In this document: piece by piece, positions 22,232 through 33,640 of the stretch
Position numbering within the stretch: the first letter of the stretch is position 1
How the letters are laid out: every line of letters starts with the position of its first letter
Assembly (NCBI RefSeq): GCF_949628265.1
Contig: NC_088790.1
Location: forward strand, 32,802,545-32,866,544
Reading direction: 5' to 3'
DNA: 64,000 nucleotides
From: Cloeon dipterum
Taxonomy: Eukaryota; Arthropoda; Insecta; Ephemeroptera; Baetidae
Translations under genes and position numbers: made by a program
Notes under the pieces: model-generated
Seen by the model: only the letters and a program-made list of their open reading frames with translations
What the model was told of the DNA's origin: nothing
The model's database searches: none

Positions 22232-25200
22232 ATGAAACGCTTCGCCGTGCCAAATTGCAGCTCCTCCGACGAGAATATAGATAGCACTGCGAATTTTCGG
22301 TACTTTATATCATCAAAATTCTTCCTGACGACGGTATAACAGTCTTTTCAATCTACAGGCTTTATAATGATCCTCCGTTCTGCGAGCCGCAGGTAGAAAT
22401 CCACATAAGCGCTGGAGAAGAAATCCACGATGAAAATTCCATGCCAATATTCGAGGTTTCAGTCAGCGACGGTACGCGCTCCCTTAATTTAATAAAAAAA
22501 TCTACAATTTAACTCTCATTCAGAGTTTGAGGACGTCGCCGAGGACGAGGAGGAGCAAATCAAGCTGTGCTCGCGACTGGCGAACTTTTTCGCCCAGTCG
22601 AAAGTGGAATCGGGCTCCAAATGCTCGGAACTTTGCCGCATTTGCGGCGTGAAACGGAAAGAGATGGTGGGCATCTTCAGCGACGAGGGCCAGAAGAGAG
22701 GCTTGAGTGGCAAAATGCAGAAGCACCTGCCCATAAGCGTGTCGGACAGTGACCGGCTGCCGCTGCAGATTTGCGCCGTGTGCGCCACGTACCTGGACGT
22801 GTGGCACGAACTGTCCAGGTGCTGCGCCCTGACGGAGCTGCGCCTGCAGGAGCTCGTGGCCAAGGAGGAGCTCGAAGAGAGCAATAAGGTCTGAATAAAT
22901 TCATTTTTATTGTGGAACACCCTTGTATAAATTTAAAATTATTTACAGAAAATAATAGAAACCGGTTTGGAGTGTCTGAACACGCCTGAATTTGTGTCTG
23001 CTTTTGGAGTCGAGCGGGACACCGTCCAAGCGAAAAATAAGGTTTGTTAAATGGTATTTCTCGACTGAGGTTTGTTAATTTTGGTTGGTTTGCAGTCGGC
23101 GGAAAAGTCGATGATCAAAGTGGTGGTCGTTCGACTCAACAACTCGGAAGAGATCTCAAACGCTTTGTCCAAATTAGAGGAAAAGTGAGTCTCCTGCCGT
23201 TTAATAAAATTATAAATGTTATTTTCAAAGTCGTGATAACAATTATTAATTAAAAACGATTCGTTAATAATATTATTGGACATCGCCGATGTTTCCTTCG
23301 GCCGAGGTTTTGTTTTTTAAAAAATGCTAGATATTTTTATTTGCGTGAAACCGAAATTTTCTGCGTCGAAACAGACTCTGAAGAGAGGGAATACAATATG
23401 GCGGCGCAGACACTTCTTGCCGCTCAAAAGGGGCGTGGTGCGCCGCAATATTGTATCCCTTCGGTTACGCCCCCCTCTTCCGAGACCGATTTTGGCTGTT
23501 TCAACGCCGAACGAACATTTCGGTTTCAGTTAAATAAAAAAATCGGTGACCTGAAGCACTCTGAGGTCAATACCGTCTTTCAGGGTCCAACCCTGAGGGT
23601 AAAAATGTCCTAAAAACCGAATTTGGTGTTGTTCAATTGGTTTTCGACCCCGTACTGTTCAAATTTGAAGTCAGAATTTTAATTTTTCCAGTTTAGAACA
23701 AATTTCCGCTCGCTAAAATTAATTTTTCCATCGTGAAGCCCTTGCTCGCCGTGCGCGTCGGACAGTCGCGACCTGTTCCGGTGCACGGAGTGCAACGAGG
23801 ACATCCAGGGGATCGAGGCGGCGGCCAAGCACCAGCGGGAGGTGCACGCGATCGACATGCTGCTGTGCCAGTGGTGCAAGGAGCCGTTCGACTCGCAGCA
23901 GCAGCTGCAGGCGCACCAGCTGGAGAAGCACCTGGCCGAGTGCCTCAAGGTGACCAACGTGGCCGAGATCCAGCTGCTGCACGAGGGCGCCATGAAGGTG
24001 TCCAAGGAGTTCGACCAGATGGACAAGTCGCTGCAGAACAAAATCGTGGACGCCATCCAGGCCATGGTCGGCAAGCAGCCGGCGCTCACGCACCAGCAGC
24101 AGCAGCAGCAGCAGCCGGCGGTCGACTTCATCTGCCACTACTGCCAACTTAGTTTCCTCACCAAGAGGATGCTCTCCAGGCACATCACCGAACACTCCGA
24201 GTACAAGGCCTTCAGGTGTGCTCGTCGTTCTCTCTTATCAATTTTTTAATTTAAATTAAGATTTATGGAAGAAATAAACAAGCTCTACGAAATTGACACC
24301 TTTAAAAAGACGTGCGAGCTTTTAATATAATTTTAGAGCGGTTTTAATTGGTTTTTCTTGCTAAAAAAAGATTTAATTAATTCCAGGTGCACCGAGTGCA
24401 TGAAAGGGTACAGCACGAAGGTGGGCTACGCGCTGCACATGCGCAAGCACACGGAGGAGAAGCCGATCAGCTGTCCCGAGTGCGGCAAGACGTTCAAGCA
24501 CACCTCGAACCTGAAGGCGCACCAGAAGTCTCATTTGCCCGACGAGCAGAAGAAGCGGTTCAAGTGTCCGCTGTGCGAGAAGAAATTCCGCTGCCAGTTC
24601 CTCGTCGACGAGCACATGCGAATCCACACCGGCGAACGGCCCTACTCGTGCCACGTTTGTCCAAAGTTGTTCCACCGCAAGCAGCAGCTCTCGCAGCACC
24701 TGCTCGTCCACAGAACCGATCTCACCTTCGAGTGCCACCTCTGCGGCTCAAGGTCAGAATTTATTTTTAATTGAAAATGTCTGAAAATGCCATTTTTGGA
24801 ACGTCGGAATTTTTGAATTTTCTTTTAAACGGTTCAAATTGGTCGCAGAATAAAAATAGGGACAGATTTGAACTCGTCTTGCCAAGAGGAACCACTTTCC
24901 TATTGATCTTAAAGTGGTAGGTCAAAGGTCAAGGTCAATAAAATTGAATTTTTAAATAAAATTCAAATTTGAAATTAAATAAATTGAAATTTTTTAATTT
25001 TAACATTGCCATTTTGTAGAGCGCAAAAAATAGGTTAGAAAAAACAAAATTAGGAATTTTGTGGTGGCTTAATTTTTTATTAAAAAAAAAAACTAAAAAT
25101 TGGCGTTTTTCCGGCTTTCCGAAAAATGTTTGCATACCCAAATCTCAACTTCTAACAGTCAGAATTTAAAAAACTACCCACCGTTAGACTCGACCCAACC

Positions 25201-27637
25201 TCCCCTAAAAAGAAGAAGTAGTCTTAGGGTGCCAACCCTTCAACCCCCTTTTAGCACCCTAAAAATAATTGGAAATATTGTAAAAATTATAGTTTTTTGG
25301 GGTGCTTAAAAGGGGATGAAAGATTAGCACCCTTAGACTAGTTCTAAAATCTAGGGGAGGTTCAGACGAGTATTTTGGTGGTTAGTTTTTGAAATTCTGA
25401 CTGTTAGAAGCTGAGATTTGGGCGTGCTAACATTTTTAGAAACTCCGGAATAACACCAAAATTTTAGTTTTTTTTTAAAAAAATTAAGGCAAAACTCAAT
25501 TCCTAATTTTATTTTTTCTAACCTAATTTTTTGCGCTCTACAAGATGGCAATGTTAAAATTCAAAAATTTCAACTTATGCACTTTCAAAATTGAGTTTTA
25601 TTTCAAAAATTCGATTTTATTGACCTTGACCTTTGACCTACCACTTTAAGGTCAACAGAAACGTTGTTCCTCTTGGCAAGACGAGTTCAAAGCTGTCTAA
25701 ATTTTTGTTCTTTGACTAATTTGAACCGATTTGCATAAAATTAAAATTTCCCTACGTTCCGTAAATGCTCGTTAATGCGGAAAATTTTAATTCTAATAAT
25801 CCCTGTAGGTTTAACCGGAAGGGAAATTTGACTGAGCACATGAAGAAGCACGTGAGCAAGAACAAGTACTCGTGCAAAATCTGCAAGGAGGCGTTCGACA
25901 GCGTGAGCGAGGTGGTGGCGCACCGCAAGCGCCACTCGACCGAGGAACTGGCCCAGTCAAAGTCTGAGACGCGCACTCGCAACACGGAAATCAAGTTCGA
26001 GTGCGAGTTCTGCAAAAAGCAGCTGGCCACCAAGGTCTCCCTGACGGCCCACCTGCGCATCCACACCGGAGAAAAACCCTTCGAGTGCGACGCCTGCGGA
26101 AAAAAGTTGGAATTTTTTTGTTTAATTAAAATATTTACTAATAAAAAATAATTTGACAGATTTTCGCAGAAGCCGGCGCTAACGTATCACAAAAAGCTGC
26201 ATTCTGGAGAAAAACCGTTCCGCTGCGCCTACTGCGACGAGGGGTTCGTCACGAAAACTGCGAAGGCGATTCACGAACGCATCCACACGAACGAAAAACC
26301 CTACTCGTGCCAGTACTGCGGCGCCTCATTCCGAGGATCTGGAAGTCTCAACCAGCACATGACCGTGCACAGCGAGGAGAGAAGGTTCAAATGCAGCCAC
26401 TGCACCCGCTCCTTCCACAGGTCAGCCAAAATCTCTAATTAAAATTAAAAATATATATTTTAAGCCACTTTAACGACGCTTGACGGGCTCTATTCAAAGA
26501 AACAAAAAATAAAATAACGGGCCTAACGGGGCTGATTCTGGTACCAATCGATGCCCCTCGATAGGTTGCGTCTGCCCGTGTATTATATTCCAAAATCAGA
26601 CCGTTTTTCGAATTTTTACGAAATTATTCAGACAAATTTTGGAAAAAAGTGATTTTTGCCGGTCATGTCTTCGGTTCAGCGCCAAATATCGAAAAAATTT
26701 GCACCTCTATTGACGCAAAATTTATCTAGGATCATTTTAAGACCAAATACGAGCCAATCTGATCAAAATGCTAGGACTAGATCGATTTTAAAGTTTCAAA
26801 TAGGGGATTTTCGGACTATCTCCATAGTTGAAAATTCGACAATTTATTCAAACGGAGCAAAACTAAATATTTTTTCGACTCCATCAGACGGAAAATACCG
26901 CCACCGGTCTGGAAACCAAATTTCAGATTTTTGGCGCCAATAGAAAAATTTTAATTAATTTTTTACGGTTTTTTCGGCTTTGCGACGCGCAATGTTCGAG
27001 AGCGCCAATCGTTTTATTTTTGTTAAAATTCGGCTGTTCATCCGATCGTTGACCACAACCCCTCATCGGAAAGGTCTTGGGAAGGGCTTTGACCTGCGGT
27101 ACCCTGGCGACCTTTTTCAGGGTACCCCGCGACCTGAGATCCGTTTTTCAATAATTTTTAGCATTTTAAGCGATACTCTGCGACGAATTTATGCCCTTTA
27201 AAATCCTCGACCTTTCTCAGGTTGCCCTCTGGAGGCCCGAAGGGCCTAAAGGGCGCACAATTCTTATTAAAAATCCCAAAAATTCTGTTTGAATGTTTAG
27301 GAAAGAGGCGTTGCAAATCCACGAGCGGATCCACACGGGTTTCAAGCCGTACGTGTGCGACATCTGCGGGCGGCCCTTCACGCAGAGGGGCGACCTGACG
27401 AAACACAAGACGACCCACTCGAAGAGCAGCCGGCAGCACTCGTGTCGGCTGTGCGTGTTCGTGTGCACCAACCGCAAGGAGATGAAGAAGCACGAGGCGA
27501 CGCACGCCGCCGATGACGACGTGCTGGTCGCCGAGAACCTCATCTCCTTCCCAGAGATAGCAATAGAACAAGACTGCGAGATGATGCTCGACGAGGGAGT
27601 CATGCAAGTAGATCTAAACCCAATTAAACTCGCTTAG
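22232..27637 (+). CDS. ZAD-type C2H2 zinc-finger protein 1
   Basis: Exons: 22232-22299, 22359-22471, 22524-22888, 22949-23041, 23096-23184, 23739-24215, 24387-24752, 25809-26105, 26160-26420 and 27301-27637, giving 821 residues with every phase closing. The ZAD lies in exon 3 (CRICG...GIFS...LP...CAVCATYL), the zinc-binding dimerisation domain of arthropod transcription factors. An acidic and Q-rich linker with a CAG-type run (near 24100) follows. I count about 16 C2H2 fingers: three in exon 6, the rest up to the C-terminus, many joined by TGEKP-like linkers. It is presumably a nuclear, sequence-specific DNA-binding protein. Three introns cut inside fingers (8, 11 and 14). AATAAA at about 27734 may end the transcript. 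No one-to-one orthologue is claimed. Confidence 0.9.
23315..23660 (+). repeat. intronic repeat with an internal hairpin
   Basis: Related to 14446-14580. Contains GGGAATACAATATGGCGGCGC mirrored by GCGCCGCAATATTGTATCCC, a near-perfect hairpin with a 40-base loop. It lies in the intron between the exons at 23096 and 23739 of ZAD gene 1. Confidence 0.7.
24828..25735. repeat. near-complete 900-base foldback (family F)
   Basis: The left arm runs from CGGTTCAAATTGGTC through CTCGTCTTGCCAAGAGGAAC, GTAGGTCAAAGGTCAAGGTCAA, GCGCAAAAAATAGGTTAG and on to AGGGTGCCAACC. The right arm returns through the same blocks in reverse, ending near 25735. The loop is only a few tens of bases near 25260. It sits inside the intron that splits finger 8 of ZAD gene 1. 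Confidence 0.9.
26461..27245 (-). repeat. dispersed repeat, family G copy 3, with a family E end
   Basis: The long block matches 12825-13330 inversely and 14570-14860 directly. The first 40 bases (AAGCCACTTTAACGACGCTTGACGGGCTCT) match one end of the foldback at 49662-49939. It fills the last intron of ZAD gene 1. Confidence 0.75.
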
Positions 27638-27887
27638 ACACCTGGATTACTCGTTTTATTGGATGGAAAAATAATCCTTTATCGAATATATATATTTATC
27701 GCTTTGCTGTACTGATTTATTTATTTCTAAATTGAATAAAATCGTTTTTGACTGAAAAGAGGACAAAATATCCTGTAGATTTATTTCTTACAGGATACAA
27801 AATTATTTTTATATCCCTAATTTGGCAATTTACTGATAAGATTTTCAGAAATAGATATTTGCGTCTTATAAAAGTTGATTTAAACTT

Positions 27888-28125
27888 AATTAATTTCGAA
27901 CGGAAACACGAAAATTCGAAAAAATCAGCAAGAAGGTTCCTTGACGCTAATTGGCTGACAACGCGCATGGCGGATTCTCACGCGCAATTCGCTACGCTGC
28001 TAGGCAACCGCGCGGGAGCTGCTAGTGCGTTTATGTTGTCAGCCAATCAGCGACGAGGAGTTTTCTGGCAGAGAATTCTTGCCGATTTCTTCAATTTTGG
28101 TGTTTTCATTCGTAATTAATTCGGT
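27888..28125. repeat. inverted-repeat element, family D copy 2
   Basis: CTTGACGCTAATTGGCTGACA is mirrored by TGTCAGCCAATCAGCGACGAGG. The centre has GCTGCTAGGCAACC at 27996-28009. It fills the space between the convergent ends of the two ZAD genes. Confidence 0.88.
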
Positions 28126-28288
28126 TTGAATTTATCTAACCCTTTAGCTGCAAGTTCCGTCGAAATCTGAGGACATGCGGTGTTGCCAAAAATCTAAGAT
28201 GGTCCACATTAAGCGACGTAAGAATTTTAAGTTTGCATTTTTCACATTTTTAAAATTATTTTATTTTTCTTTTTTTAAAATTTATTGA

Positions 28289-31092
28289 TTAAACGACAAC
28301 CTCAACAATTAACTCATCATTTGGCACGGTCAGAGTGACGTAATCATTGTGAAAAATGTGTTCGCCGAGGGCAACAGGGTGCTTTTTGTCAAAGTGCCGG
28401 CGTAGTCCCTTTTTGGAGGCGAACGACACGTTGCACTCGACGCACGAGACGCGCTGCTTGTCGTGCCGCTGGCGGTGCTTCTCCAGGGTGACCTTCTGCG
28501 CGAAGGTGCGGCCGCACAGGTCGCACATGAAGCCCTTGTCGGTGGCGTGGGTGCGCTCGTGCGTGGTGGTGGCGTGGCGCGTGCGGAACTTCTTCTCGCA
28601 GACGCAGCAGGCGAACAGCGGCTCCTCGCTGTGCGTGTTCTTGTGGCGGCCCAGCACGCCGCTCGACCTGAAGCCCAGGCCGCACACCTCGCAGATGTAG
28701 GGCCGCTCGTTGGTGTGCACCCTGGTGTGCGTGTCCAGCTGGCGCTGCGTGTTGAACCTTTTGCCGCAGGTGGCGCAGCAGTAGGGCAGGTCGCCCAAAT
28801 GGATGCGCAGGTGGTAGCGCAATTTGATCTCCTGCCGGAACAGTTTGCCGCACTCGCTGCACTCGAACGGCTTCTCGTTCTTGTGCATTCGCATGTGCAC
28901 CTCCAGCCCGGCTTTCGACGCCAGCACCTTTTGGCACACGCTGCACGGCTGCTGCTTTTTCCGCCGCGGCCGCTCCCCCTGCTGCACCACCTTCTCCTCG
29001 CGCGTGTGCTGCCTCCGGTGCTCCAGCATCTCTTCCTTGTTCTAAAATCATAATAATCCGATTATTATTTAAATTGTTAACACTTACCACAACCTATGTT
29101 TATTCTTATTCCTTTTTTTTCAGAGGTGAATTCGGCAGAGAATTCTTTTAAATCGACTTTTAATGAATTTCTGCGTTCAAAAATCGATAAATCAACACTT
29201 TCTTGTAATGAATAATCGCAGAAACACATTAAAAGATGATTTAAAAAATTTTTAATTGAGAATGAAAACACTCAGCAGCAAGAATTCTTTGCTAGAAGAA
29301 TCCTCGACGCTGATTGGCTGTTAAAGCGCATGTCAGATTCTCCCGCGCAATTCACAACGCTTTTGCTACGTTGCTAGGCAACCGCGAGGGAGCTGCTAGC
29401 GCGTTTTAGCTGTCAGCCAATCAGCGACGAGGAATATTCTAACAGAGAATTCTTGCCGCTTTCTCTGATTTTAGTGATTTCGATTTCATTCGCAATTAAA
29501 TTAATTTAAATGACTACACGCTCTCACCGGAAAAGCGAGTGAGCAGATGTAGCAGGAGTAGGCCCTTTGGTCGGTGTGGTTGCTCTCGTGGTTGATGAGT
29601 CCGAGGCGGCTCTTGAACAGCTTGGCGCACATTCTGCACTGGTGCAGCTTCTTCCTTTTGCCCAAGGTGTGGCACAGGATGTGGTTCTGCAGAACCTGCA
29701 GCTCGGAGAACCTCGCGTCGCACATGTCGCACGTGAAATTGCCGTCGTGCAGCAGCGAGTGCTGCTCCTGCTCCCTGGCGTTGTCGAACACCACCTTGCA
29801 GAAGTCGCACTTCAAAGGGTTGCACGCGTGCGCCTCGAGCTGCTCCGAAGACTCGAAAGCTTGTCTGCACTTGGCGCATTTCATGTTCTTGGCGCAGGAT
29901 TTCAAATTGTGCGCCCTGAAATCAAAGTCAATTATTTTCTAACAGGATTAAAATCGAAAACCCTGGTTTAAACCTCAAAACCCTGAATCAGACTGACCTG
30001 GAGCGTTGGTGGAGCAGCAGTTTTTTCAGGTTGTTGAAAGATACGTCGCATATGTCGCAGTGGTGTTGCTCCTCCTTCTGCTGCAGCTTCGGCCTCGACG
30101 CGTCCGTCTCGAAGAATCTTTTTCGCACTCGCGCACGACTGCTCCTCCTGACATTTTCACTGGCGGCAGGCGCAGGTTTGCTTGTTAAACCCTTCAGGGC
30201 GTTGCTCACCTCGCTGTCCGCACCAGATTTAATAACTATTCGCAGTTTAAAATTATTTATCTCTATATAAAAAAAAAAATAATTACCTTTTTCTAGTAAA
30301 GTTTGCTTGTCTGAACCAGGATCACTAAATGGATTAATGCTCAAATTAAATAAACTTGTTTGGCTGGGAAAATAGGAACGTACCAGTTTTCTTTGGCTTT
30401 TTGCAGTCTTTCAGACGGGACATTGACTAGAACGAGACTCTGTTCGGGCCTCTCACTTGACTGGAGAGAATAAATTTATTTATTTTAATAAATATCAATA
30501 AATAGGCCTACCTTAGGTAACTCTTTGCGCAGAATAACTGATATTTTGGCACTCTCCGTTTCCGGAACCATTTCAAACGAGCCCTTAAAATTAAAACTTT
30601 TTATTTAAACCAGAGAAATATTATAATTTCACCTCTTTTGCTTCTGTAAACTCATTAGCGTTGCTCGAATAATTTTCTCCACTTTCAGCCGTCTATAAAT
30701 TAAAATTAAAATAAATTATTACCTTTAATTCAGGCTTACCCTCGAGTTTTTCTCGAATTCTAACTGAGTTTTGAGCGCTCGGAGCCGTTCATTTGCTTCC
30801 TTGCACAGATTCACCAAATTATCACAGACGGTCAGCCTTGAAACGCACAAAATGCAAGCGAAATTCGGGTAGCCATCATTTTCACAAATCTAAAACATTT
30901 TTAATTAAATTTTTTTAAAAAAATTTCCTATTTAATTACTGTTAAAGATGGTAAAAACGTGTTTATTTTCTCTAGAAGTTTAAGCCTCGCACTGTCAGGG
31001 CCGAAAAGGGTGATTCTTCTCGAGGCGTGGCAAGGGTTGGCGCAAATTCTGCACAAATCCGTGAAACACACCTCCACAGCGTAGTCCACCAT
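28289..31092 (-). CDS. ZAD-type C2H2 zinc-finger protein 2
   Basis: Exons, 5' to 3': 30940-31092, 30740-30889, 30633-30692, 30512-30583, 30384-30460, 30287-30324, 29998-30235, 29528-29915 and 28289-29041, giving 642 residues with all phases closing. The ZAD spans exons 1-2 (LCRICANPC ... ACILCVSRL). Exons 3-7 encode a disordered linker containing basic RRSSRARVRKRF, which may act as a nuclear localisation signal. About 13 C2H2 fingers follow. One finger is split by the last intron (YSCYICSLAFP joined to NKEEMLEHRRQH), and the last eight lie in exon 9. An acceptor stands 14 bases before the ATG, so a 5' UTR exon is expected. It is a tail-to-tail neighbour of ZAD gene 1 and probably a nuclear DNA-binding regulator. 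Whether the two arose by local duplication cannot be judged from the sequence alone. Confidence 0.9.
29248..29505. repeat. inverted-repeat element, family D copy 3
   Basis: Has GTTGCTAGGCAACC (29370-29383), an X-box-like palindrome, flanked by CGCTGATTGGCTG and CAGCCAATCAGCG. It is in the last intron of ZAD gene 2 and its right edge reaches to about 25 bases from an exon. Confidence 0.9.
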
Positions 31093-31129
31093 TTTTCTCT
31101 TTCCTGCAAAATTAAATAAAAATAAATTA

Positions 31130-31262
31130 TGGACAACAGGGGTTGAGGGTTGAGGATGAGCACCCCGAAAACTATTCAGGTCATTAGGGGAGGTCAAGAC
31201 GAGTCGAATGGTGGACAGTTTGTGCATTTCTGACAATTAGAACCCGAGATTTGGTGCTCCAA
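31130..31262. repeat. fragment related to the family F foldback
   Basis: Shares AGGGGAGGTCAAGACGAGT, a GTGG-rich block and the block TTCTGACAATTAGAACCCGAGATTTGG with 25350-25425. It lies just upstream of the ZAD gene 2 start codon, in the presumed 5' UTR intron. Confidence 0.6.
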
Positions 31263-31653
31263 ACAATTGCAAAAATTAAAAATATTTTATTTACAAAATT
31301 TAAAAATTTAATTTTTTATATACGAAGGTGAACACCACTTTGAATTTTCAAGTACCCTGAGACCACTTTAAAGGGCTTTTTGGATTTTTAAAATGCAAAA
31401 AACACCCGGAAATTTTAAAAAATGTCCAAATAAAAACTTTCTGCTTATTTTTAAACGGTTAATTAACTAAAAATGCGATTTATATCAATTTTAATTTTAT
31501 TTCCTTTCCAGTCGGCTGTCAGATTTTAGGCTCTGATTTGCAAAGTTGGCACTATTGCCTAAAATAATTTGGTGCGGCAGTCCTGCGCTCATTTCTCTCA
31601 CAATTTAAAACGCATATTTAATATTCTCTATTTAAAAATAATTCTCCAGCGCT
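31262..31653. promoter_or_regulatory. divergent intergenic region, ZAD gene 2 and nitrobindin-like gene
   Basis: About 560 bases separate the two start codons. It is AT-rich with no TATA box or CCAAT pair that I can defend. The plus-strand transcript probably starts near 31550-31620. Confidence 0.35.
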
Positions 31654-32332
31654 ATGAGCATTCCAAAGGGTGAGCGCAAAATTTCCAGTCAATTTAATTA
31701 ATTAAAATGAATTTTAATAATTTGCAGAACTGGAGGGCAAGGTGGTGTCGGAGAACGAGGCTGTGAAGCCGGTGTCCTGGCTGGTGGGCCGGTGGCGCAG
31801 CGAGGCCGGCCGCGGCTCCTTCCCCACCATTCCCACCTTCGAGTTCGCTGAGGAACTCGAGTTTTTCGTGCTGGGACAGCAGCCGCTGCTCAACTACACG
31901 GCCTTTTCCTTCAAGCCCGGACCGGACGTGCCGATGCACTGCGAAAAGGGCTTCCTCCGCATCAAGCCGGGCACCAATTCCCTCTCTTTCATGGTCGCAC
32001 ACAATTTGGGTGCGTTTTACAACGAATTAATTAAATTAAATTAAATTAAATTTGTTCCCTCAGGGTTGACGGTGCTCGAGGAAGGAGAGGTGCACGGCAA
32101 CGAAATCAAACTCGAGAGCAAGAACATTGGAAGAATGTCGTTTGCAAAAGACCCTCAAGTTACGAAGGTTTTTCCAGCGGAAATTAGGCGTTTTATTTGT
32201 TATTAAAATTACATTTTTCAGCTGACACGGCAGCTAAAACTAAACGGCGACGTTCTGGAACAAATTGTCCACATGGAGACGACTAACACCCCGCTGACCG
32301 AGCACCTCGTGACCAAATACAGAAAGATTTAG
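31654..32332 (+). CDS. nitrobindin / THAP4-C-terminal-like haem-binding protein
   Basis: Exons 31654-31669, 31728-32009, 32064-32167 and 32222-32332 give 170 residues with exact phases. The protein is a single FABP-like beta-barrel of nitrobindin length (about 160 residues). The family signature WLVGRWRSEAGRGSFPTI is at residues 20-37, and SFKPGPDVPMHCEKGFLRI and an ELTR-type strand (KLTRQLKLNGD) follow. There is no THAP domain, as in the stand-alone insect forms. Ferric nitrobindins bind NO and isomerise peroxynitrite to nitrate; that activity is inferred from the family. A very short first exon holds only five codons. AATAAA at about 32345 is close to the stop. Confidence 0.85.
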
Positions 32333-32887
32333 CGAAGGAATGTTAATAAAGAGTAATTTTTTTAATTTCAATTCATACGGCTGTCATGTTTCGAAACCTC
32401 TGTCAAAACATTTTCAGTCTCCATTTGTGTTGTAAAAGATTCAAGATTACCTTTTTAATCAAGCGACAGCTCTGTTATCACGCTCCAAACACGCACTTTT
32501 TCGCTCCAAACCGGAATCAGCTGAATTCTGATTGTTTGTTTACGTTTTTCTCCTGTACGCGCGGCACCACTGGATGGTGGCGCCATCTGTCGAGCAAATA
32601 CGGAAATAATTCGAAACTGAACAAGCTTGCGAATTCTGTGCATTGGAAGAGTAAAATTGAGTTAAAATACGACTTATTTCAATAGTTTTCAGCGTTTTTA
32701 ACAGCATTATTAGAATTAAATATGTTCAAGATGAGAATACCGTGAGAATTTACCATTCAAACCCGTCTATTCACAAAGAATTTTTTAAAAACATGCACGA
32801 ATCTGCTTGTGAGAACCTCTATTAATTCCAATTCATAAATTAAGAATAATAAACCAATAGCGATATTCGGGTTTTCAAGTTTTCTGC

Positions 32888-33310
32888 TTTATTAAGCGTA
32901 TGATAATGCAAGGTTATGACGAAAGGTTGGTGGAGTCTTCCGCGGCGAGAGGAGCAGCGCTGTGTCGAACCTCAGCCATATTTCCAGTCCTGCGAATAAA
33001 TAAACGAATGTAAATAAACCGTCCACAGGTCAAGGGCAGAATGAAACGTTACCTCCGTGCAGAGGGGGCCTTTATCTTAACCTTCTTGCTTCTCGCTCAG
33101 ACTCGAGCAGGGTGAGGATGTCGCCTTCCCTCACGGGTCCCTTCACGTTCCGGATGATTTGGCGGTTCTGTTCCCCGATGAATTCCACCTTCACCTGGGT
33201 GCACTGGCCCTGAGACCCAGTGCGGCCCAAAATCTTCATAACTCTCGCCAAAACAACGGGCTTTTCCATGTTTATGTCAGGCTTGACTCACACGTGTACC
33301 GACAGGAAAG
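32888..33310 (-). other. RpS28: RpS28 transcript with a 3' UTR intron
   Basis: A polypyrimidine start CTTTCC at 33310 fits a TOP-type mRNA start. Thirteen bases past the stop, a donor (GAG, then GTAACG, at 33051-33053) pairs with an acceptor at 32990-32992. This leaves a non-coding last exon of about 100 bases with AATAAA at 32888-32893 read on the minus strand. Confidence 0.55.
33072..33269 (-). CDS. RpS28: small ribosomal subunit protein eS28
   Basis: A single coding exon of 65 residues, the normal insect length. The family core is intact: [20 protein letters not shown], then [20 protein letters not shown] and the ARRLR end. The protein sits at the mRNA exit and decoding side of the 40S subunit. 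The start is the only ATG in frame. The gene lies head-to-head with the TMEM186-like gene, 330 bases apart, with a TOP-like start on its own side. Confidence 0.97.
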   Translation of the reverse strand: MEKPVVLARVMKILGRTGSQGQCTQVKVEFIGEQNRQIIRNVKGPVREGDILTLLESEREARRLR

Positions 33311-33640
33311 ATGTCAGCTTGCTGAAGGTGTTTTTGCTTGATACAAGAGCGCGCCGCGATCGTCACTTGTTTTTCAAAACACCGGGATTTCGAGGAATTC
33401 TTTAAAAACTGCTCGTAATTAGTTGGAAATTTAAATTTGCTAGTTTAAAAATAATAAATTGGCTGCTTTTATTTATGAAATGCATGAATTTTTGCTTTAT
33501 GGCTATTTTCGTGCCGCAATTCTCGTAACGGAAAATTGGCGCGAATTTTTCAAACTAAGTAAATAAACCAAAGGCTGGAGAGGAGATCAACAATAAGAAC
33601 AGTGGTGCTATTAATTTTGAAATTTAACAATTTAAAGACG

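Noticed and set aside
22232-22299. THAP-like start (short Cys-containing N-terminus) in ZAD gene 1
   Set aside because: The spacing and later Cys and His of a THAP domain are missing in exons 1-2.
28389-29090. Long plus- and minus-strand frames over 28.4-29.1 kb
   Set aside because: Shadows of the zinc-finger array of ZAD gene 2; their peptides lack any C2H2 pattern.
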